Below, in pieces: positions 1 through 10,064 of a DNA stretch of 64,000 nt. Under the pieces are notes generated by a model. It was not told where the DNA came from and did no database searches. It worked only from the letters and a program-made list of their open reading frames with translations. How positions within the stretch are numbered: position 1 is the stretch's first letter; every line of letters begins with the position of its first letter. The stretch is taken from NCBI RefSeq assembly GCF_013782625.1, contig NZ_CP056199.1:3180588-3244587 (forward strand), in the 5' to 3' direction. Source of the stretch: Enterobacter sp. RHBSTW-00994 (GTDB taxonomy: Bacteria; Pseudomonadota; Gammaproteobacteria; Enterobacterales; Enterobacteriaceae). Both the position numbers and the translations under genes were made by a program.

Positions 1-73
1 TTTTATTGACTGACAGCAGGTAAGCGATTGCCAGTAATACCGCCATACCCACCACACTTCTCATCATGTCCAT
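1..73 (-). CDS. nupX: Nucleoside/pseudouridine transporter, N-terminal fragment (window edge)
   Basis: Only the first 24 codons are in the window, read leftwards from an ATG at 73. The peptide starts MDMMRSVVGMAVLLAIAYLL and closely resembles the start of E. coli NupX (YeiM), a CNT-family inner-membrane nucleoside transporter whose gene follows psuG in E. coli. The hydrophobic run is the first membrane helix. It lies 97 bp downstream of psuG on the same strand, which suits uptake of the nucleoside used by psuK and psuG. The identity rests on a short stretch plus gene order. Confidence 0.8.
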   Translation of the reverse strand, partial: MDMMRSVVGMAVLLAIAYLLSVNK

Positions 74-169
74 AATGGTTTTCCCTTCATGCCAGGAAAC
101 CCGGCGCAAACGCCAGGTTTTAGTATGTTTGATATTCGTGGGCGACCGCTTTCTGCCCGAAAAGTGCTG

Positions 170-1105
170 TCAGGAGAGGCGTTGATATTCCTTCGCAATC
201 TCGCAGGCCAGTATCGCGTTGTTGAACACCAGTTGGATATTGGACTTCAGGCTATCGCCGCCAGTGAGCTCAGCGACACGAGCCAGCAGGAACGGCGTAC
301 TTTCTTTGCCCACCACCCCCTGTTCTTCCGCTTCCTTCACCGCCTGATCGATAGCTGCATTGATTTTCCCTTCCGCCATCGCAAACTGTTCCGGAATAGG
401 GTTGGCGACCACCAGACCACCGTTGAGACCGGTTTGCCATTTCACCGCCATTGCGCGAGCGATCTCTTCTGGGGTATCCAGGCGAATACTCACCTCAAAC
501 GGACTGGTACGGCAGAAAAATGCCGGGAGCGCTTTTGTCTGATAACCAATTAATGGCACGCCGAAGGTTTCTAAATATTCTGTGGTTAATCCCAGGTCGA
601 GAATAGATTTCGCCCCCGCACAAACGACGGTGACATTGGTATGTGCCAGTTCCTGAAGGTCGGCTGAAATATCAAATGTCTGTTCTGCTCCACGATGAAC
701 ACCACCAATACCGCCGGTTGCAAAAACATGAATCCCCGCAAGAGCGGCAATAATCATGGTTGAAGCCACGGTGGTTGCGCCATTTTTCTTTGCCGCCACA
801 ACGAATGGTAAATCCCGGCGACTGACTTTCGTTACACTGTGGCCTTCACGTCCAAGTAATTCAATTTCCTCTTTACTCAGGCCGACTTTCATTACGCCGC
901 CAATAATAGCGATCGTCGCTGGGACCGCACCATGATTACGAATGGTTTGCTCAACCTCAATCGCCGTCTGCGCATTTTGCGGAAAAGGCATTCCGTGAGA
1001 AATAATCGTGGATTCCAGCGCAACAATCGGCTTATTGTGTTTTAGTGCTTCCTGTACTTCTGGTGAAACCTGTAATAACTCAGAACTCAGATTTAATTCA
1101 GACAT
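170..1105 (-). CDS. psuG: Pseudouridine-5'-phosphate glycosidase
   Basis: A 311-residue protein of the PsuG/indigoidine-synthase-A-like family, full length for that family. The enzyme cleaves the C-C glycosidic bond of pseudouridine 5'-phosphate to give uracil and ribose 5-phosphate in the cytoplasm. Family-typical segments are visible, such as the N-terminal ALESTIISHGMPFPQN and the glycine-rich FATGGIGGVHRG. Its start overlaps the end of psuK by 13 bp, so the two are translated as one operon: kinase first, then glycosidase, then the transporter. Identification is by direct recognition of the protein and its gene order. Confidence 0.96.
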   Translation of the reverse strand: MSELNLSSELLQVSPEVQEALKHNKPIVALESTIISHGMPFPQNAQTAIEVEQTIRNHGAVPATIAIIGGVMKVGLSKEEIELLGREGHSVTKVSRRDLPFVVAAKKNGATTVASTMIIAALAGIHVFATGGIGGVHRGAEQTFDISADLQELAHTNVTVVCAGAKSILDLGLTTEYLETFGVPLIGYQTKALPAFFCRTSPFEVSIRLDTPEEIARAMAVKWQTGLNGGLVVANPIPEQFAMAEGKINAAIDQAVKEAEEQGVVGKESTPFLLARVAELTGGDSLKSNIQLVFNNAILACEIAKEYQRLS

Positions 1106-2034
1106 TCGGTTTTCTCCACTAACGAGGTCACATTCGTAACAGATAAATCAGGATTATTGGTATATTCACAGGCAAGCGCCATTGATGAACAACCTTGTGC
1201 AAATCGAACAGAATCGATAAAAGACACGCCGTCAACCCAGCAGGAAACAAGCCCGGCCATCATGGCGTCCCCGGCTCCGGTCACATTAATCACGCGGGTT
1301 TGAATCGGTAATGACCAGCCGCTCTCGCCATCGATGTTGCTGTAATAGACGCCATCGCCTCCCATACTCAACACCAGACGGGTTAGCCCATTTTCATGGA
1401 ACCAGGCGGCAACTTTCCCGACATCCTCCCGGCTGGAAAGTGCGATACCACTGAGTGTTTCAGCTTCCAGACGATTAGGTTTCAGGGTATGGATTTTGCT
1501 AAGCTGTTCACGAATTTTGATGCACTTCCAGGCGGAAACGGGGTCAACAAATACGGGAGCACGTCCTGCATTTTCAAGTATCCAGGTCAGTGCATCTTCA
1601 CTGATATTGCAGTCTGCGACAATGGCGGCTGCCCCACGAATAAACTCAGCATGCCGGGATAAAAACGCCACTGAAATATGTTCTGAGATAGTCATATCAT
1701 TAATCGCTACCAGCATCTCACCGGTATTATCGAGTAACGATAAATAACAGGATGTGTTCTCTCCAGAGACCAGTAAGCTCTTATCCACATGCACACCGGA
1801 TTGGCGAGTTTGCGCCAACAATGATTGACCATATGAATCATTGCCGACTGCCGTCAGTAGCCAGGAGTTTTTACCCAGAAGCGCCAGATTATGTGAAATA
1901 TTCCGTCCAACACCCCCTGGAGTAAATTTTATCTTGCCTGGGTTTGAATCCGCATAATTGAGTGAGGCATGCGAATACCCGGCAACATCCATATTGGCCG
2001 AGCCTATCGTTACTATGTATTCATTTTCATGCAT
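1093..2034 (-). CDS. psuK: Pseudouridine kinase
   Basis: A PfkB-family (ribokinase-like) kinase of 313 residues that phosphorylates pseudouridine for PsuG. The N-terminal VTIGSANMDVAGYS and the C-terminal NVTGAGDAMMAGL (anion hole and catalytic Asp) are the two PfkB signatures. The frame is open to 2079, but I place the start at the ATG at 2034. It is preceded by GGGGGA, and the protein then begins MHENEYIVTIGSAN, in line with E. coli PsuK. The gene is the first of the psuK-psuG-nupX operon and has a long inverted repeat just upstream. Confidence 0.95.
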   Translation of the reverse strand: MHENEYIVTIGSANMDVAGYSHASLNYADSNPGKIKFTPGGVGRNISHNLALLGKNSWLLTAVGNDSYGQSLLAQTRQSGVHVDKSLLVSGENTSCYLSLLDNTGEMLVAINDMTISEHISVAFLSRHAEFIRGAAAIVADCNISEDALTWILENAGRAPVFVDPVSAWKCIKIREQLSKIHTLKPNRLEAETLSGIALSSREDVGKVAAWFHENGLTRLVLSMGGDGVYYSNIDGESGWSLPIQTRVINVTGAGDAMMAGLVSCWVDGVSFIDSVRFAQGCSSMALACEYTNNPDLSVTNVTSLVEKTECLN

Positions 2035-2102
2035 AGCACATCCCCCGGTAATAAATCGCCATAACGATACGTTATTCAATAATGCTCAATGCAAAACAAA
2101 AA

Positions 2103-2148
2103 CATATTATGAGCACGTGTTCATATGCAAACATGTGCTCATAATATG
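2103..2148. promoter_or_regulatory. Long inverted repeat upstream of psuK, probable operator
   Basis: Arms CATATTATGAGCACGTGTT (2103-2121) and its complement (2130-2148) match at 18 of 19 positions around an 8-bp spacer that is itself nearly palindromic. The repeat lies about 70 bp upstream of the psuK start, where an operator would sit. It has no run of T, so it is not a Rho-independent terminator. I infer that it binds the regulator of the psu operon. No regulator gene is visible in the window. Confidence 0.6.
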
Positions 2149-2274
2149 CGTACTTTTGACAAAGTAAATCGATCATGCGGATCTATAGCAAATAGATATG
2201 AACAGAATCACATTTTTTTATAGAGACACTTTGAGAGGAAAAGGAAAGTTGAGAGGTGGGGCACACATTAGAAA

Positions 2275-2304
2275 CAAAAAAAGGGCAGAGAAAACTCTGC
2301 CCTT
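2275..2304 (-). terminator. Rho-independent terminator of the fru operon
   Basis: A perfect 10-bp stem (AAGGGCAGAG / CTCTGCCCTT) with a 4-base loop at 2281-2304. On the minus strand it is followed by a T run. It lies 17 bp beyond the fruA stop codon. Confidence 0.9.
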
Positions 2305-2320
2305 GAAGATGTGAGTGAAA

Positions 2321-4006
2321 TCAGGCTGCTTTTGCGACCGCTTCCACTTCCGGACGTTTCAGTACAGCGTAGGAGAGACCTGCGACCAGCGTACCAGCAA
2401 TGATTGCCAGCAGATAACCCACTACTGGGGTGATTGCGCCAGGGATCAGCAGAACAAACAGACCGCCGTGTGGAGCCATCAGTTTCGCACCAATTGCCAT
2501 GGAGATAGCACCGGTCACCGCGCCACCAACGATACAGCAAGGCAGAACACGCATTGGGTCACGAGCAGCAAATGGAATCGCACCTTCGGTAATAAAGCAC
2601 AGACCCAGTACCAGTGCCGCTTTACCGCCTTCCTGCTGCGCTTTATCAAATTTACGACGCGCAATGATCGTCGCCAGACCCAGTGCAAGTGGCGGAACCA
2701 TGCCGGCAGCCATGATAGCAGCCATCGGCGCATAGGTTTGGGTACTCAGCAAGCCGACACCAAAGGCGTATGCCGCTTTGTTAACCGGACCACCCATATC
2801 GGTACACATCATGCCGCCCAGAATTGCACCCAGCAGAACAGCATTCGCTGTACCCATGGTTTGCAGCCAGTGAGTCAGACCCGCCAGGATACCCGCAACC
2901 GGTTTACCGATGAGGTAAATCATCGCCAGGCCTACCACCAGGCTGGAAATCAGCGGGATGATCAGGATGGGTTTCAGCGCTTCCATACTCTGCGGCAGTT
3001 TCAGTTTTGAGCTAATCAGCTTCGCAACATAACCCGCCAGGAAACCAGCAATGATACCGCCGATAAAGCCAGAACCTGTACTCACAGCCAGCATACCGCC
3101 GATGAGACCTGGAGTCAGACCTGGGCGGTCAGCAATTGAGAACGCAATAAAGCCAGCCAGAACGGGAACCATCAGCGCAAACGCTGAACCCCCACCAATC
3201 TGCATTAATGCTGCAGCCAGCGTACCTTCTTCTTTAAACGCCGTAATACCAAACGCAAAGGAGAGTGCAATACACAGCCCGCCTGCCACCACCATCGGCA
3301 GCATATAAGACACCCCCGTCAACAGGTGACGGTACGCGCCAGCAGACTCTTTCTTACCTTCGGTCGCAGACTGAGTGCTCCCAGTTGCCTGGTATGGTTT
3401 CGCCTCCGCCAGCGCTTTATCAAACTCCTGTGACGTCTTTTTCAGCGCCAGGCCAGTAGAAGTGCGGTACATCGGCTTACCGGCAAATTTCGCCAGATCC
3501 ACTTCGATATCCGCCGCGACAATCACCAGATCGGCTTCAGCCACTTCTTCAGGAGTGATTGCATTGCCCGCGCCTACGGAACCACGCGTTTCAACTTTTA
3601 CCCACCAGCCACGTTTTTTGGCTTCCGTTTCAATAGCTTCAGCCGCCATGAACGTATGTGCCACACCGGTAGGACATGCAGTGATAGCAACAACACGTTT
3701 CGGGCCTGCTGCCGCAACCGGAGTCGCAGCAACAGGTGCGCTGTACACCGTTGCGTGGCCTTTGGCTTCGCTCAGGAACAGCTCCGGATGCGCCACTGCG
3801 CGGTTGATATCGCCCAGCCACACTTTTTTGCCATTCAGCGCGCTATCCGCCGGGATTTTGTCTCCCAGCACGATAGCCAGTTCGGCCTCGCCTGGGTTGT
3901 CAATAATGTCCAGATTTGCTTTATTTGCCGCCGCTCCCAGCAAGGTCTTCGCCATATAGGCGCGAGCCTGTCCAAGACCGGAATCAATGATCAGCAGCGT
4001 TTTCAT
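2321..4006 (-). CDS. fruA: PTS fructose-specific EIIB'BC component
   Basis: A 561-residue fructose permease of the phosphotransferase system. The order is a degenerate IIB' domain (about residues 1-90), a functional IIB domain with the phospho-cysteine in ITACPTGVAHTFMAAE (Cys111), a linker, and a membrane IIC domain from about residue 225 with many hydrophobic helices. It imports fructose as fructose 1-phosphate. It is third in the fruB-fruK-fruA operon, 16 bp after fruK. Length and domain order match E. coli FruA. Confidence 0.97.
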   Translation of the reverse strand: MKTLLIIDSGLGQARAYMAKTLLGAAANKANLDIIDNPGEAELAIVLGDKIPADSALNGKKVWLGDINRAVAHPELFLSEAKGHATVYSAPVAATPVAAAGPKRVVAITACPTGVAHTFMAAEAIETEAKKRGWWVKVETRGSVGAGNAITPEEVAEADLVIVAADIEVDLAKFAGKPMYRTSTGLALKKTSQEFDKALAEAKPYQATGSTQSATEGKKESAGAYRHLLTGVSYMLPMVVAGGLCIALSFAFGITAFKEEGTLAAALMQIGGGSAFALMVPVLAGFIAFSIADRPGLTPGLIGGMLAVSTGSGFIGGIIAGFLAGYVAKLISSKLKLPQSMEALKPILIIPLISSLVVGLAMIYLIGKPVAGILAGLTHWLQTMGTANAVLLGAILGGMMCTDMGGPVNKAAYAFGVGLLSTQTYAPMAAIMAAGMVPPLALGLATIIARRKFDKAQQEGGKAALVLGLCFITEGAIPFAARDPMRVLPCCIVGGAVTGAISMAIGAKLMAPHGGLFVLLIPGAITPVVGYLLAIIAGTLVAGLSYAVLKRPEVEAVAKAA

Positions 4007-4022
4007 TATGCCTCTCCTGCTG

Positions 4023-4961
4023 TTAGTTAAAGGGTTTTAAGTCAACGCGCGCCATCATCGCGGCCAACTGGGTACGATCGGTAATACCGACATTGCTCTG
4101 GCTCACGGCCAGGGCAGCAACGGCGGTAGCAAGACGTAAAGTATGTTCACTGGATTCGCGCATCAGCAGACCGTAAATCAGACCGCCAACCATCGAATCC
4201 CCTGCGCCAACGGTACTCACCACTTCAACCGACGGCGGTTTGGCGATCCATTCGCCAGATGCGTTAACCCACAACGCACCTTCTGCTCCAAGCGAAATCA
4301 CAACATGAGCAATCCCCTGCTCACGCAGCGCATGCGCAGCTTCAATCACATCTTTTAATTCTGGCAGCTTACGGCCCGCCCAGATCTCCAGCTCGCGGCG
4401 ATTTGGTTTGACCAGCCACGGTGCAGCTTTCAGACCAGCGACCAACGCATCACGGCTACTGTCGAAAATAATGCATGGGCACTGGCTGCGCAGACGCGTC
4501 ATCCAGTCGGTGAACGCTTCCGGGCTAACGCCAGACGGCAGGCTGCCGCTCACGCACACCATGTCGAACTGTCCCAGCCAGGTCAGAGAATCGTTAACAA
4601 AACGCTCCCAGTCGGAAGGGGTCACTTCGAAACCCGAGAAGTTCAGGTCGGTGACTTCTCCGTCTTTTTCCGTCAGCTTAACGTTGATGCGGGTACGGCC
4701 TTGCACCACCTGAAAACGGTTAGCAATACCCAGCTCGCTGAACAGTTGCTGGAAACCGTCCTGATTATCTTTACCGAGGAAACCGCCAACAGTGACATCA
4801 ATACCAAGGTCTTTAAGGACCTTCGCGACGTTGATCCCTTTACCCGCAGCATGCAGGCCTGTGGTACGTACGAGGTTAACTTCACCACGCTCAATTTCAG
4901 GGCAGAAACCCACCAGGTCGTAAGCCGGATTCAGCGTAATAGTCGCAACACGTCTGCTCAT
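4023..4961 (-). CDS. fruK: 1-phosphofructokinase
   Basis: A 312-residue PfkB-family kinase that converts fructose 1-phosphate to fructose 1,6-bisphosphate with ATP. It begins [16 protein letters not shown] and carries the C-terminal PfkB signature VSTVGAGDSMVGGL with the catalytic aspartate. Its ATG shares one base with the fruB stop codon (TAATG), so the two are translationally coupled. It lies between the PTS components FruB and FruA and uses the product of the FruA transport reaction. Confidence 0.97.
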   Translation of the reverse strand: MSRRVATITLNPAYDLVGFCPEIERGEVNLVRTTGLHAAGKGINVAKVLKDLGIDVTVGGFLGKDNQDGFQQLFSELGIANRFQVVQGRTRINVKLTEKDGEVTDLNFSGFEVTPSDWERFVNDSLTWLGQFDMVCVSGSLPSGVSPEAFTDWMTRLRSQCPCIIFDSSRDALVAGLKAAPWLVKPNRRELEIWAGRKLPELKDVIEAAHALREQGIAHVVISLGAEGALWVNASGEWIAKPPSVEVVSTVGAGDSMVGGLIYGLLMRESSEHTLRLATAVAALAVSQSNVGITDRTQLAAMMARVDLKPFN

Positions 4962-6091
4962 TATGCGCCCTCCCCCAGACCCGCCGCGATGGCATCGCCA
5001 ATTGCTTTCAGCGCCTGTTCAGCATCTGCGCCTTGTGCGGTGAACCGCAGACGGTGGCCTTTTTTCACGCCCAGAGCGACAACTTTCATCAGGCTACGGC
5101 CATTGGCCGGCTTGCCCGAACCATCCAGGTTCGTTACGGTGATCTCACTTTCGAACTGTTTGATGGTGTTAACCAACATTGTGCCTGGACGGGCATGCAG
5201 GCCGTGTTCGTTGCGCACCACAAACTCCGCGTTCAGGACATCGTCAGTCAATGCATCATCGCTGGTTAACAGCGCCAGCACAGTGGCTGCATCAGCATTC
5301 AGCAATTTTTCAGCTTTATTATTTAGCAGCAGATCACCCAGACGCTTCAGCACAGACACCGGCTGCTCATCAGCCATCGCCACGGTGACGAGCATCGCTG
5401 CACGTTCACCTTCGACATCAAATGCAGAAGCTGCACGGCTGACGGCGATTGCGCTACGCAGATTACCTTCAGCACTGTCGTTCAGCCAAATACCCTGACC
5501 CAGATTCAACGGCTTATCATTAATAGCATGGGTCACAAATGCCGTATCTGCCGCACCAACCTCTTTAAGGCGGCCGGCATTCAGCGCCTGCAGCGTCACC
5601 AGATCGGTAGCGGCAACATCAAGCGTCAGCGTTTCGTTATCCAGTTTCAGCGCTTCGCTCTGTTTTTCGCCCATCAGCAATGCACGCAGTTCTTCAGCCG
5701 TCGTGGCAGATTGCAGTTGTTCCGCTACGGAGTCATCACTCAGCACGTGCGTCAGCTGACGCAGCAGGCCTAAGTGTTCGTCGCTACTGGCAGCAATGCC
5801 GATAGCCACATAAGCCACCTGCCCGTCACCCCACAGTACGCCTTGCGGGAACTGATAAACCTGAACACCGGTTTTCAGCACCTGATCGCGGGTGTCGGTT
5901 GTGCCATGCGGAATAGCGATGCCATTGCCGAGGAAGGTTGAGGTTTGCTGCTCACGCGCAAGCATACCGTTAACGTAGCCATCAGCAACGTTGCCCGCCT
6001 GTACAAGCGCAGCGGCGACCTGACGAATGGCCTCTTCTTTATTCCCGGCCTGTGCGCCCGGGTGGATATCCTGAACAGATAACTGGAACAT
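4961..6091 (-). CDS. fruB: PTS fructose EIIA/HPr fusion (diphosphoryl transfer protein, FPr)
   Basis: A 376-residue cytoplasmic protein. An EIIA domain (phospho-His62 in [10 protein letters not shown]) and a middle domain of less certain role are followed by a C-terminal HPr-like domain with the site [11 protein letters not shown] near residue 298. It passes phosphate from Enzyme I to FruA. It is the first gene of the fru operon. Two Cra-type operators lie in its upstream region, as expected for the fructose operon. Confidence 0.96.
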   Translation of the reverse strand: MFQLSVQDIHPGAQAGNKEEAIRQVAAALVQAGNVADGYVNGMLAREQQTSTFLGNGIAIPHGTTDTRDQVLKTGVQVYQFPQGVLWGDGQVAYVAIGIAASSDEHLGLLRQLTHVLSDDSVAEQLQSATTAEELRALLMGEKQSEALKLDNETLTLDVAATDLVTLQALNAGRLKEVGAADTAFVTHAINDKPLNLGQGIWLNDSAEGNLRSAIAVSRAASAFDVEGERAAMLVTVAMADEQPVSVLKRLGDLLLNNKAEKLLNADAATVLALLTSDDALTDDVLNAEFVVRNEHGLHARPGTMLVNTIKQFESEITVTNLDGSGKPANGRSLMKVVALGVKKGHRLRFTAQGADAEQALKAIGDAIAAGLGEGA

Positions 6092-6113
6092 GGTTCTCCT
6101 CTCCTGCTGAACT

Positions 6114-6125
6114 TGAATCGTTTCA
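6114..6125. promoter_or_regulatory. Cra (FruR) operator, proximal
   Basis: TGAATCGTTTCA, a near-palindrome matching the known Cra consensus, 23 bp upstream of the fruB start. Cra bound here is relieved by fructose 1-phosphate. The function is inferred from the motif and its position. Confidence 0.75.
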
Positions 6126-6180
6126 GCTACAATGAGAAAAAATGCGCTAACCTGTTCAGTCAGTTAAAACAAGGTAGCGC

Positions 6181-6192
6181 TGAAACGTTTCA
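6181..6192. promoter_or_regulatory. Cra (FruR) operator, distal
   Basis: TGAAACGTTTCA, a perfect palindrome and an excellent Cra site, about 90 bp upstream of fruB. Together with the site at 6114 it gives the paired arrangement known for the fructose operon. Confidence 0.8.
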
Positions 6193-6450
6193 AGAAGTCT
6201 TGCTCTTTCTATAAGGTCTTGCAAGGAAAGTTACATTTCTCATTTCAGAAGTTAGATGTGCAGCACATTTCTTCTCCGTTCAACTCATTTTTGCTGACGT
6301 TCAGCAACCCTCCTTCAGCAGACATCAGCAAGAAGATGTAACTTGAAATGCCATTTTGATTTTTTGTGGCGAATTTGACCGCAGCATCTGTTTATTTTCT
6401 GACAAGCGGCGTACACTCCGCGTCTCTCGATAAATCGCTGATATAGAAAC

Positions 6451-7632
6451 ATGCACAACACCCCCGCTGCCGCCTCACCAAAGCCTTTTGATTTGACGTC
6501 AACGGCGTTTTTGATTGTTGCCTTCCTCACCGGGATCGCCGGTGCGTTACAAACTCCAACGCTCAGTCTGTTTCTGACCAACGAAGTCCACGCTCGTCCG
6601 GCAATGGTTGGCTTCTTTTTTACCGGAAGCGCCATTATCGGCATCCTGGTCAGCCAGTTTTTAGCCGGTCGCTCAGATCGAAAAGGTGACCGTAAAAGTC
6701 TTATCGTTTTTTGCTGCCTGCTGGGCGTTTTCGCCTGCCTTTTGTTTGCATGGAATCGTAACTATTTTGTACTGTTGTTTATCGGAGTTTTCCTGAGCAG
6801 CTTCGGTTCGACTGCTAACCCACAAATGTTTGCCCTTGCCCGTGAACACGCCGACCATACCGGCCGTGAAGCTGTGATGTTCAGTTCGATCCTGCGTGCC
6901 CAGGTATCGCTGGCATGGGTGATTGGCCCTCCGCTGGCCTACGCGCTGGCAATGGGTTTTGGCTTTACGGTGATGTACCTGAGCGCGGCTGTCGCTTTTG
7001 TGGTATGCGGCCTTATGGTGTGGTTCTTTTTACCGACCATGCGTAAAGAGCCAAAACCCGTGACTGGCTCACTGGAAGCGCCTCGCCGCAACCGACGTGA
7101 TGCATTACTCTTATTTATAACCTGCACGCTGATGTGGGGCACAAACAGCCTGTACATCATCAATATGCCGCTGTTTATTATTGATGAACTGCATCTGCCG
7201 GAAAAACTGGCAGGGATCATGATGGGTACTGCCGCCGGGCTGGAAATCCCAACCATGCTGATTGCTGGCTATTACGCTAAGCGCTTCGGAAAGCGTTTTT
7301 TAATGCGCATTGCCGCCGCTGCCGGTTTGTTGTTCTATATCGGCATGTTAACAGTACACACCCCGGTACTGCTGCTGGGTTTACAGTTGCTGAACGCTAT
7401 CTATATTGGGATTCTGGCCGGGATCGGCATGCTTTACTTCCAGGATCTGATGCCAGGCCAGGCAGGTTCAGCCACCACGCTGTATACCAATACCACCCGC
7501 GTGGGCTGGATCATTGCGGGTTCAATGGCGGGTGTTGTGGCTGAGATCTGGAGTTATCACACCGTCTTCTGGATTGCGCTGGTGATGTGCATCCTGACAA
7601 TTGGCTGCCTGACACGGATTAAAGACGTTTAG
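6451..7632 (+). CDS. setB: Sugar efflux transporter, MFS
   Basis: A 393-residue major facilitator superfamily protein with about 12 hydrophobic segments. It contains the MFS loop motif [12 protein letters not shown] [13 protein letters not shown] near residue 75. It is very close to E. coli SetB, a proton-driven exporter of lactose and glucose-like sugars. It is divergent from fruB as in E. coli. Its last 4 bp overlap the end of yeiW on the other strand. Confidence 0.94.
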   Translation: MHNTPAAASPKPFDLTSTAFLIVAFLTGIAGALQTPTLSLFLTNEVHARPAMVGFFFTGSAIIGILVSQFLAGRSDRKGDRKSLIVFCCLLGVFACLLFAWNRNYFVLLFIGVFLSSFGSTANPQMFALAREHADHTGREAVMFSSILRAQVSLAWVIGPPLAYALAMGFGFTVMYLSAAVAFVVCGLMVWFFLPTMRKEPKPVTGSLEAPRRNRRDALLLFITCTLMWGTNSLYIINMPLFIIDELHLPEKLAGIMMGTAAGLEIPTMLIAGYYAKRFGKRFLMRIAAAAGLLFYIGMLTVHTPVLLLGLQLLNAIYIGILAGIGMLYFQDLMPGQAGSATTLYTNTTRVGWIIAGSMAGVVAEIWSYHTVFWIALVMCILTIGCLTRIKDV

Positions 7633-7883
7633 GGCGCAGTGAGCGATTCCAGCTCAAGAAGATACGTCATTGCCTGTGTACGTGTGTTACCGCACATTTC
7701 TCCCGAAGGCTGAAGCCCCGCGCAAACCGCCGGGCGCAACGGTGAGGCAAAGATGAGACAGAGATTGCTTTCCGACAACTGAACACAACGCGTATTTGCA
7801 GGCTTGCCATGCGGCATCCCCGGTATAGGGCTTGAAATGGACGGTGCAATACAGCACGCGCCACAGTCTGGACGGCAATCCAT
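7629..7883 (-). CDS. yeiW: UPF0153 (YkgJ-like) cysteine-cluster protein
   Basis: An 84-residue protein beginning [11 protein letters not shown] with further cysteines ([12 protein letters not shown] and [12 protein letters not shown]). This is the pattern of the UPF0153/YkgJ family, thought to bind a metal or Fe-S cluster. Its molecular role is unknown. It is convergent with setB (4-bp overlap) and divergent from yeiP, as in E. coli. Confidence 0.85.
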   Translation of the reverse strand: MDCRPDCGACCIAPSISSPIPGMPHGKPANTRCVQLSESNLCLIFASPLRPAVCAGLQPSGEMCGNTRTQAMTYLLELESLTAP

Positions 7884-8048
7884 AAATGCTCTCTGTCAGT
7901 GACGAAGACCCGTACAGCCGGGCATGGCGCGCACAGTAACACCTTTTTCGTATTGATAGCAAAAGCCACGAATTCCTCTTGCCTGAAAGGCTGCGCACGA
8001 GTAATTTGGCGCGATATTTTTGACCTCCCCGTGAACAGGATTACTGCA

Positions 8049-8621
8049 ATGCCAAGAGCGAACGAAATTAAGAAAGGTATGGTACTGAATTACAACGGCA
8101 AACTGCTGATTGTGAAAGACATTGATATTCAGGCCCCGAGCGCCCGTGGTGCAGCAACGCTGTACAAAATGCGTTTTGCCGATGTCCGTACTGGCCTGAA
8201 GGTTGAAGAACGTTTTAAAGGTGATGATATCGTTGATACCGTAACCCTGACCCGTCGCTATGTTGATTTCTCTTACATTGACGGCAATGAATACGTTTTC
8301 ATGGATAAAGAAGATTACACCCCGTACATCTTCACCAAAGATCAGATTGAAGAAGAGCTGCTGTTTATTCCTGAAGGCGGAATGCCGGATATGCAAGTTC
8401 TGACCTGGGATGGTGTGCTGCTGGCGCTGGAGCTGCCTCAGACTGTGGATCTGGAAATCGTTGATACAGCACCGGGTATCAAAGGCGCGTCTGCAAGTGC
8501 GCGTAACAAACCCGCCACGCTGACTACAGGTCTGGTGGTTCAGGTTCCTGAATACCTCTCTGCTGGCGAAAAAATTCGCATCCATATCGAAGAAAAGCGC
8601 TATATGGGTCGTGCAGACTAA
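8049..8621 (+). CDS. yeiP: Elongation factor P-like protein
   Basis: A 190-residue EF-P paralogue with the three-domain EF-P length. The frame is open from further upstream, but the start is the ATG at 8049, giving [18 protein letters not shown] as in E. coli YeiP. In EF-P the loop carries a lysine modified by EpmA; here the matching loop reads [11 protein letters not shown], with arginine at that place, as known for YeiP. It probably helps ribosomes stalled at difficult motifs. A terminator follows. Confidence 0.95.
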   Translation: MPRANEIKKGMVLNYNGKLLIVKDIDIQAPSARGAATLYKMRFADVRTGLKVEERFKGDDIVDTVTLTRRYVDFSYIDGNEYVFMDKEDYTPYIFTKDQIEEELLFIPEGGMPDMQVLTWDGVLLALELPQTVDLEIVDTAPGIKGASASARNKPATLTTGLVVQVPEYLSAGEKIRIHIEEKRYMGRAD

Positions 8622-8626
8622 AACGA

Positions 8627-8656
8627 AAAACCCGGCGAAAGCCGGGTTTTCTTTTT
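8627..8656 (+). terminator. Rho-independent terminator after yeiP
   Basis: Stem AAAACCCGGC / GCCGGGTTTT with a GAAA loop, then a T-rich tail, 5 bp after the yeiP stop. The A-rich 5' side means that it may also serve convergent uxuA. Confidence 0.88.
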
Positions 8657-8669
8657 CCTGAAACGGCCT

Positions 8670-9860
8670 TTACAGCAACTCAGGATACTTCGTCATCTTC
8701 AGTGCCAGTTCCACACCGCGCACTTCAGCCATCCCTTTCAGACGACCAATCGCCGAATAGCCTGGGTTGGTTTTCTTACGCAGATCGTCCAGCATCTGAT
8801 GTCCGTGATCTGGACGGAATGGGATAGGACGCACATCCCCTGCCTGTTTACGGCGTAACTCTTCAGCCAGAATAGCGTCAACCACCGCAACCATGTTCAC
8901 ATCGCCGCCCAGGTGTGCCGCTTCATGGAAAGTTTTTGGGTTCTCTTCACGACAGGTCGCGCGCAGGTGGGTGAAGTGAATACGATCACCAAACGTTTCA
9001 ATCATCTGAACCAGGTCGTTATCGGCGCGCACACCATAAGAGCCTGTGCACATCGTAAACCCGTTATAGATGCTGTCAGCAGTCTCTTTCAGCCACTGCA
9101 TATCGTCAATGGTTGAAACGATGCGTGGCAAACCGAGAATGGGACGCGGAGGATCATCCGGGTGAATCGCCAGACGAACGCCAGCCTCTTCCGCCACCGG
9201 CACAATAGCACGCAAGAAATACGCCATATTCTCGCGCAGCTGATTTTTATCGATATCACCGTATTCCGCCAGTCGTGCGCGGAACTGATCCAGGGTGTAG
9301 CCCTCTTCCGCCCCTGGCAGGCCCGCAATGATGTTACGGGTCAGTTTTTCAATATCGGCTTCACTTGCTGCAGTAAACCATGCCTGCGCCTGCTGCTGCT
9401 CTTGCGCGGTGTAGTCCGCTTCAGCACCTGGACGCTTAAGGATATGCAACTCGAATGCAGCGAACGCAATCTGATCGAAACGTAACGCTTTTGAGCCATC
9501 TGCCATCTGATACTCAAGGTCGGTACGCGTCCAGTCCAGAATGGGCATAAAGTTATAGCAGACAGTGTCAATGCCACAGGCGGCCAGGTTACGGATGCTC
9601 TGCTGATAGTGAGCAATCCAGGTCTCAAACTCACCGGAATGCGTTTTGATATCTTCATGAACAGGAATGCTTTCGACGACAGACCAGGTTAGGCCTTTTT
9701 CTGCCAGCAGCGCCTGACGCTGCTTGATTTCCTCGACCGGCCAGACCTGGCCGTTAGGAATATGATGCAGCGCCGTCACGACACCCGTAGCGCCTGCCTG
9801 ACGCACATCATCAAGAGAAACCGGATCGTTCGGCCCGTACCAACGCCAGGTTTGTTCCAT
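8670..9860 (-). CDS. uxuA: D-mannonate dehydratase
   Basis: A 396-residue enzyme that dehydrates D-mannonate to 2-keto-3-deoxygluconate in hexuronate breakdown. The frame is open to 9920, but the start is set at the ATG at 9860, giving [16 protein letters not shown], the family N-terminus. Conserved metal-site segments are visible, such as [24 protein letters not shown] and [12 protein letters not shown]. It is divergent from yeiQ, a mannonate/fructuronate oxidoreductase homologue, so consecutive pathway steps share an intergenic region. In E. coli uxuA is not at this locus. Confidence 0.95.
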   Translation of the reverse strand: MEQTWRWYGPNDPVSLDDVRQAGATGVVTALHHIPNGQVWPVEEIKQRQALLAEKGLTWSVVESIPVHEDIKTHSGEFETWIAHYQQSIRNLAACGIDTVCYNFMPILDWTRTDLEYQMADGSKALRFDQIAFAAFELHILKRPGAEADYTAQEQQQAQAWFTAASEADIEKLTRNIIAGLPGAEEGYTLDQFRARLAEYGDIDKNQLRENMAYFLRAIVPVAEEAGVRLAIHPDDPPRPILGLPRIVSTIDDMQWLKETADSIYNGFTMCTGSYGVRADNDLVQMIETFGDRIHFTHLRATCREENPKTFHEAAHLGGDVNMVAVVDAILAEELRRKQAGDVRPIPFRPDHGHQMLDDLRKKTNPGYSAIGRLKGMAEVRGVELALKMTKYPELL

Positions 9861-9876
9861 TGCCCACCCCTTCAAG

Positions 9877-9890
9877 TTGTTATACCAATA
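9877..9890. promoter_or_regulatory. Possible UxuR/ExuR-type operator
   Basis: TTGTTATACCAATA resembles the GntR-family hexuronate operator (ATTGGTATACCAAT) with two or three mismatches. It lies 17-30 bp upstream of the uxuA start, in the region shared with yeiQ. This is a motif match only. Confidence 0.4.
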
Positions 9891-10064
9891 TGTGTTACCG
9901 TGATGACGACTACCATACATGTTTGGCCAAAAGGGTCAATCCTGGCCAACAGATTGATTGATCAAACTCACAGAACAGGGATATTTACGGCTCACCAATT
10001 TAATTTGTTGTCATATAACTTTACACTGGCATTGTTAATTAATGGTTAATCAGGTGTGTATTTC

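Larger units (their letters stand above)
6092..6450. other. Divergent intergenic region fruB/setB
   Basis: A 359-bp gap between divergently transcribed fruB and setB. It holds the two Cra operators and, by position, both promoters. I see no convincing ORF or RNA gene in the 6200-6450 part. Confidence 0.6.

Noticed and set aside
2315..3010. 231-residue plus-strand ORF opposite fruA
   Set aside because: Its sequence is rich in Gln, His, Arg and Thr, typical of the complement of a membrane protein gene; no start signal.
4701..5498. 265-residue plus-strand ORF across fruK and fruB
   Set aside because: Antisense to two certain genes; composition is that of a shadow frame (Ser/Arg/Ala-rich).
7896..8585. 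229-residue minus-strand ORF opposite yeiP
   Set aside because: Antisense shadow of a conserved gene; no recognisable domain.
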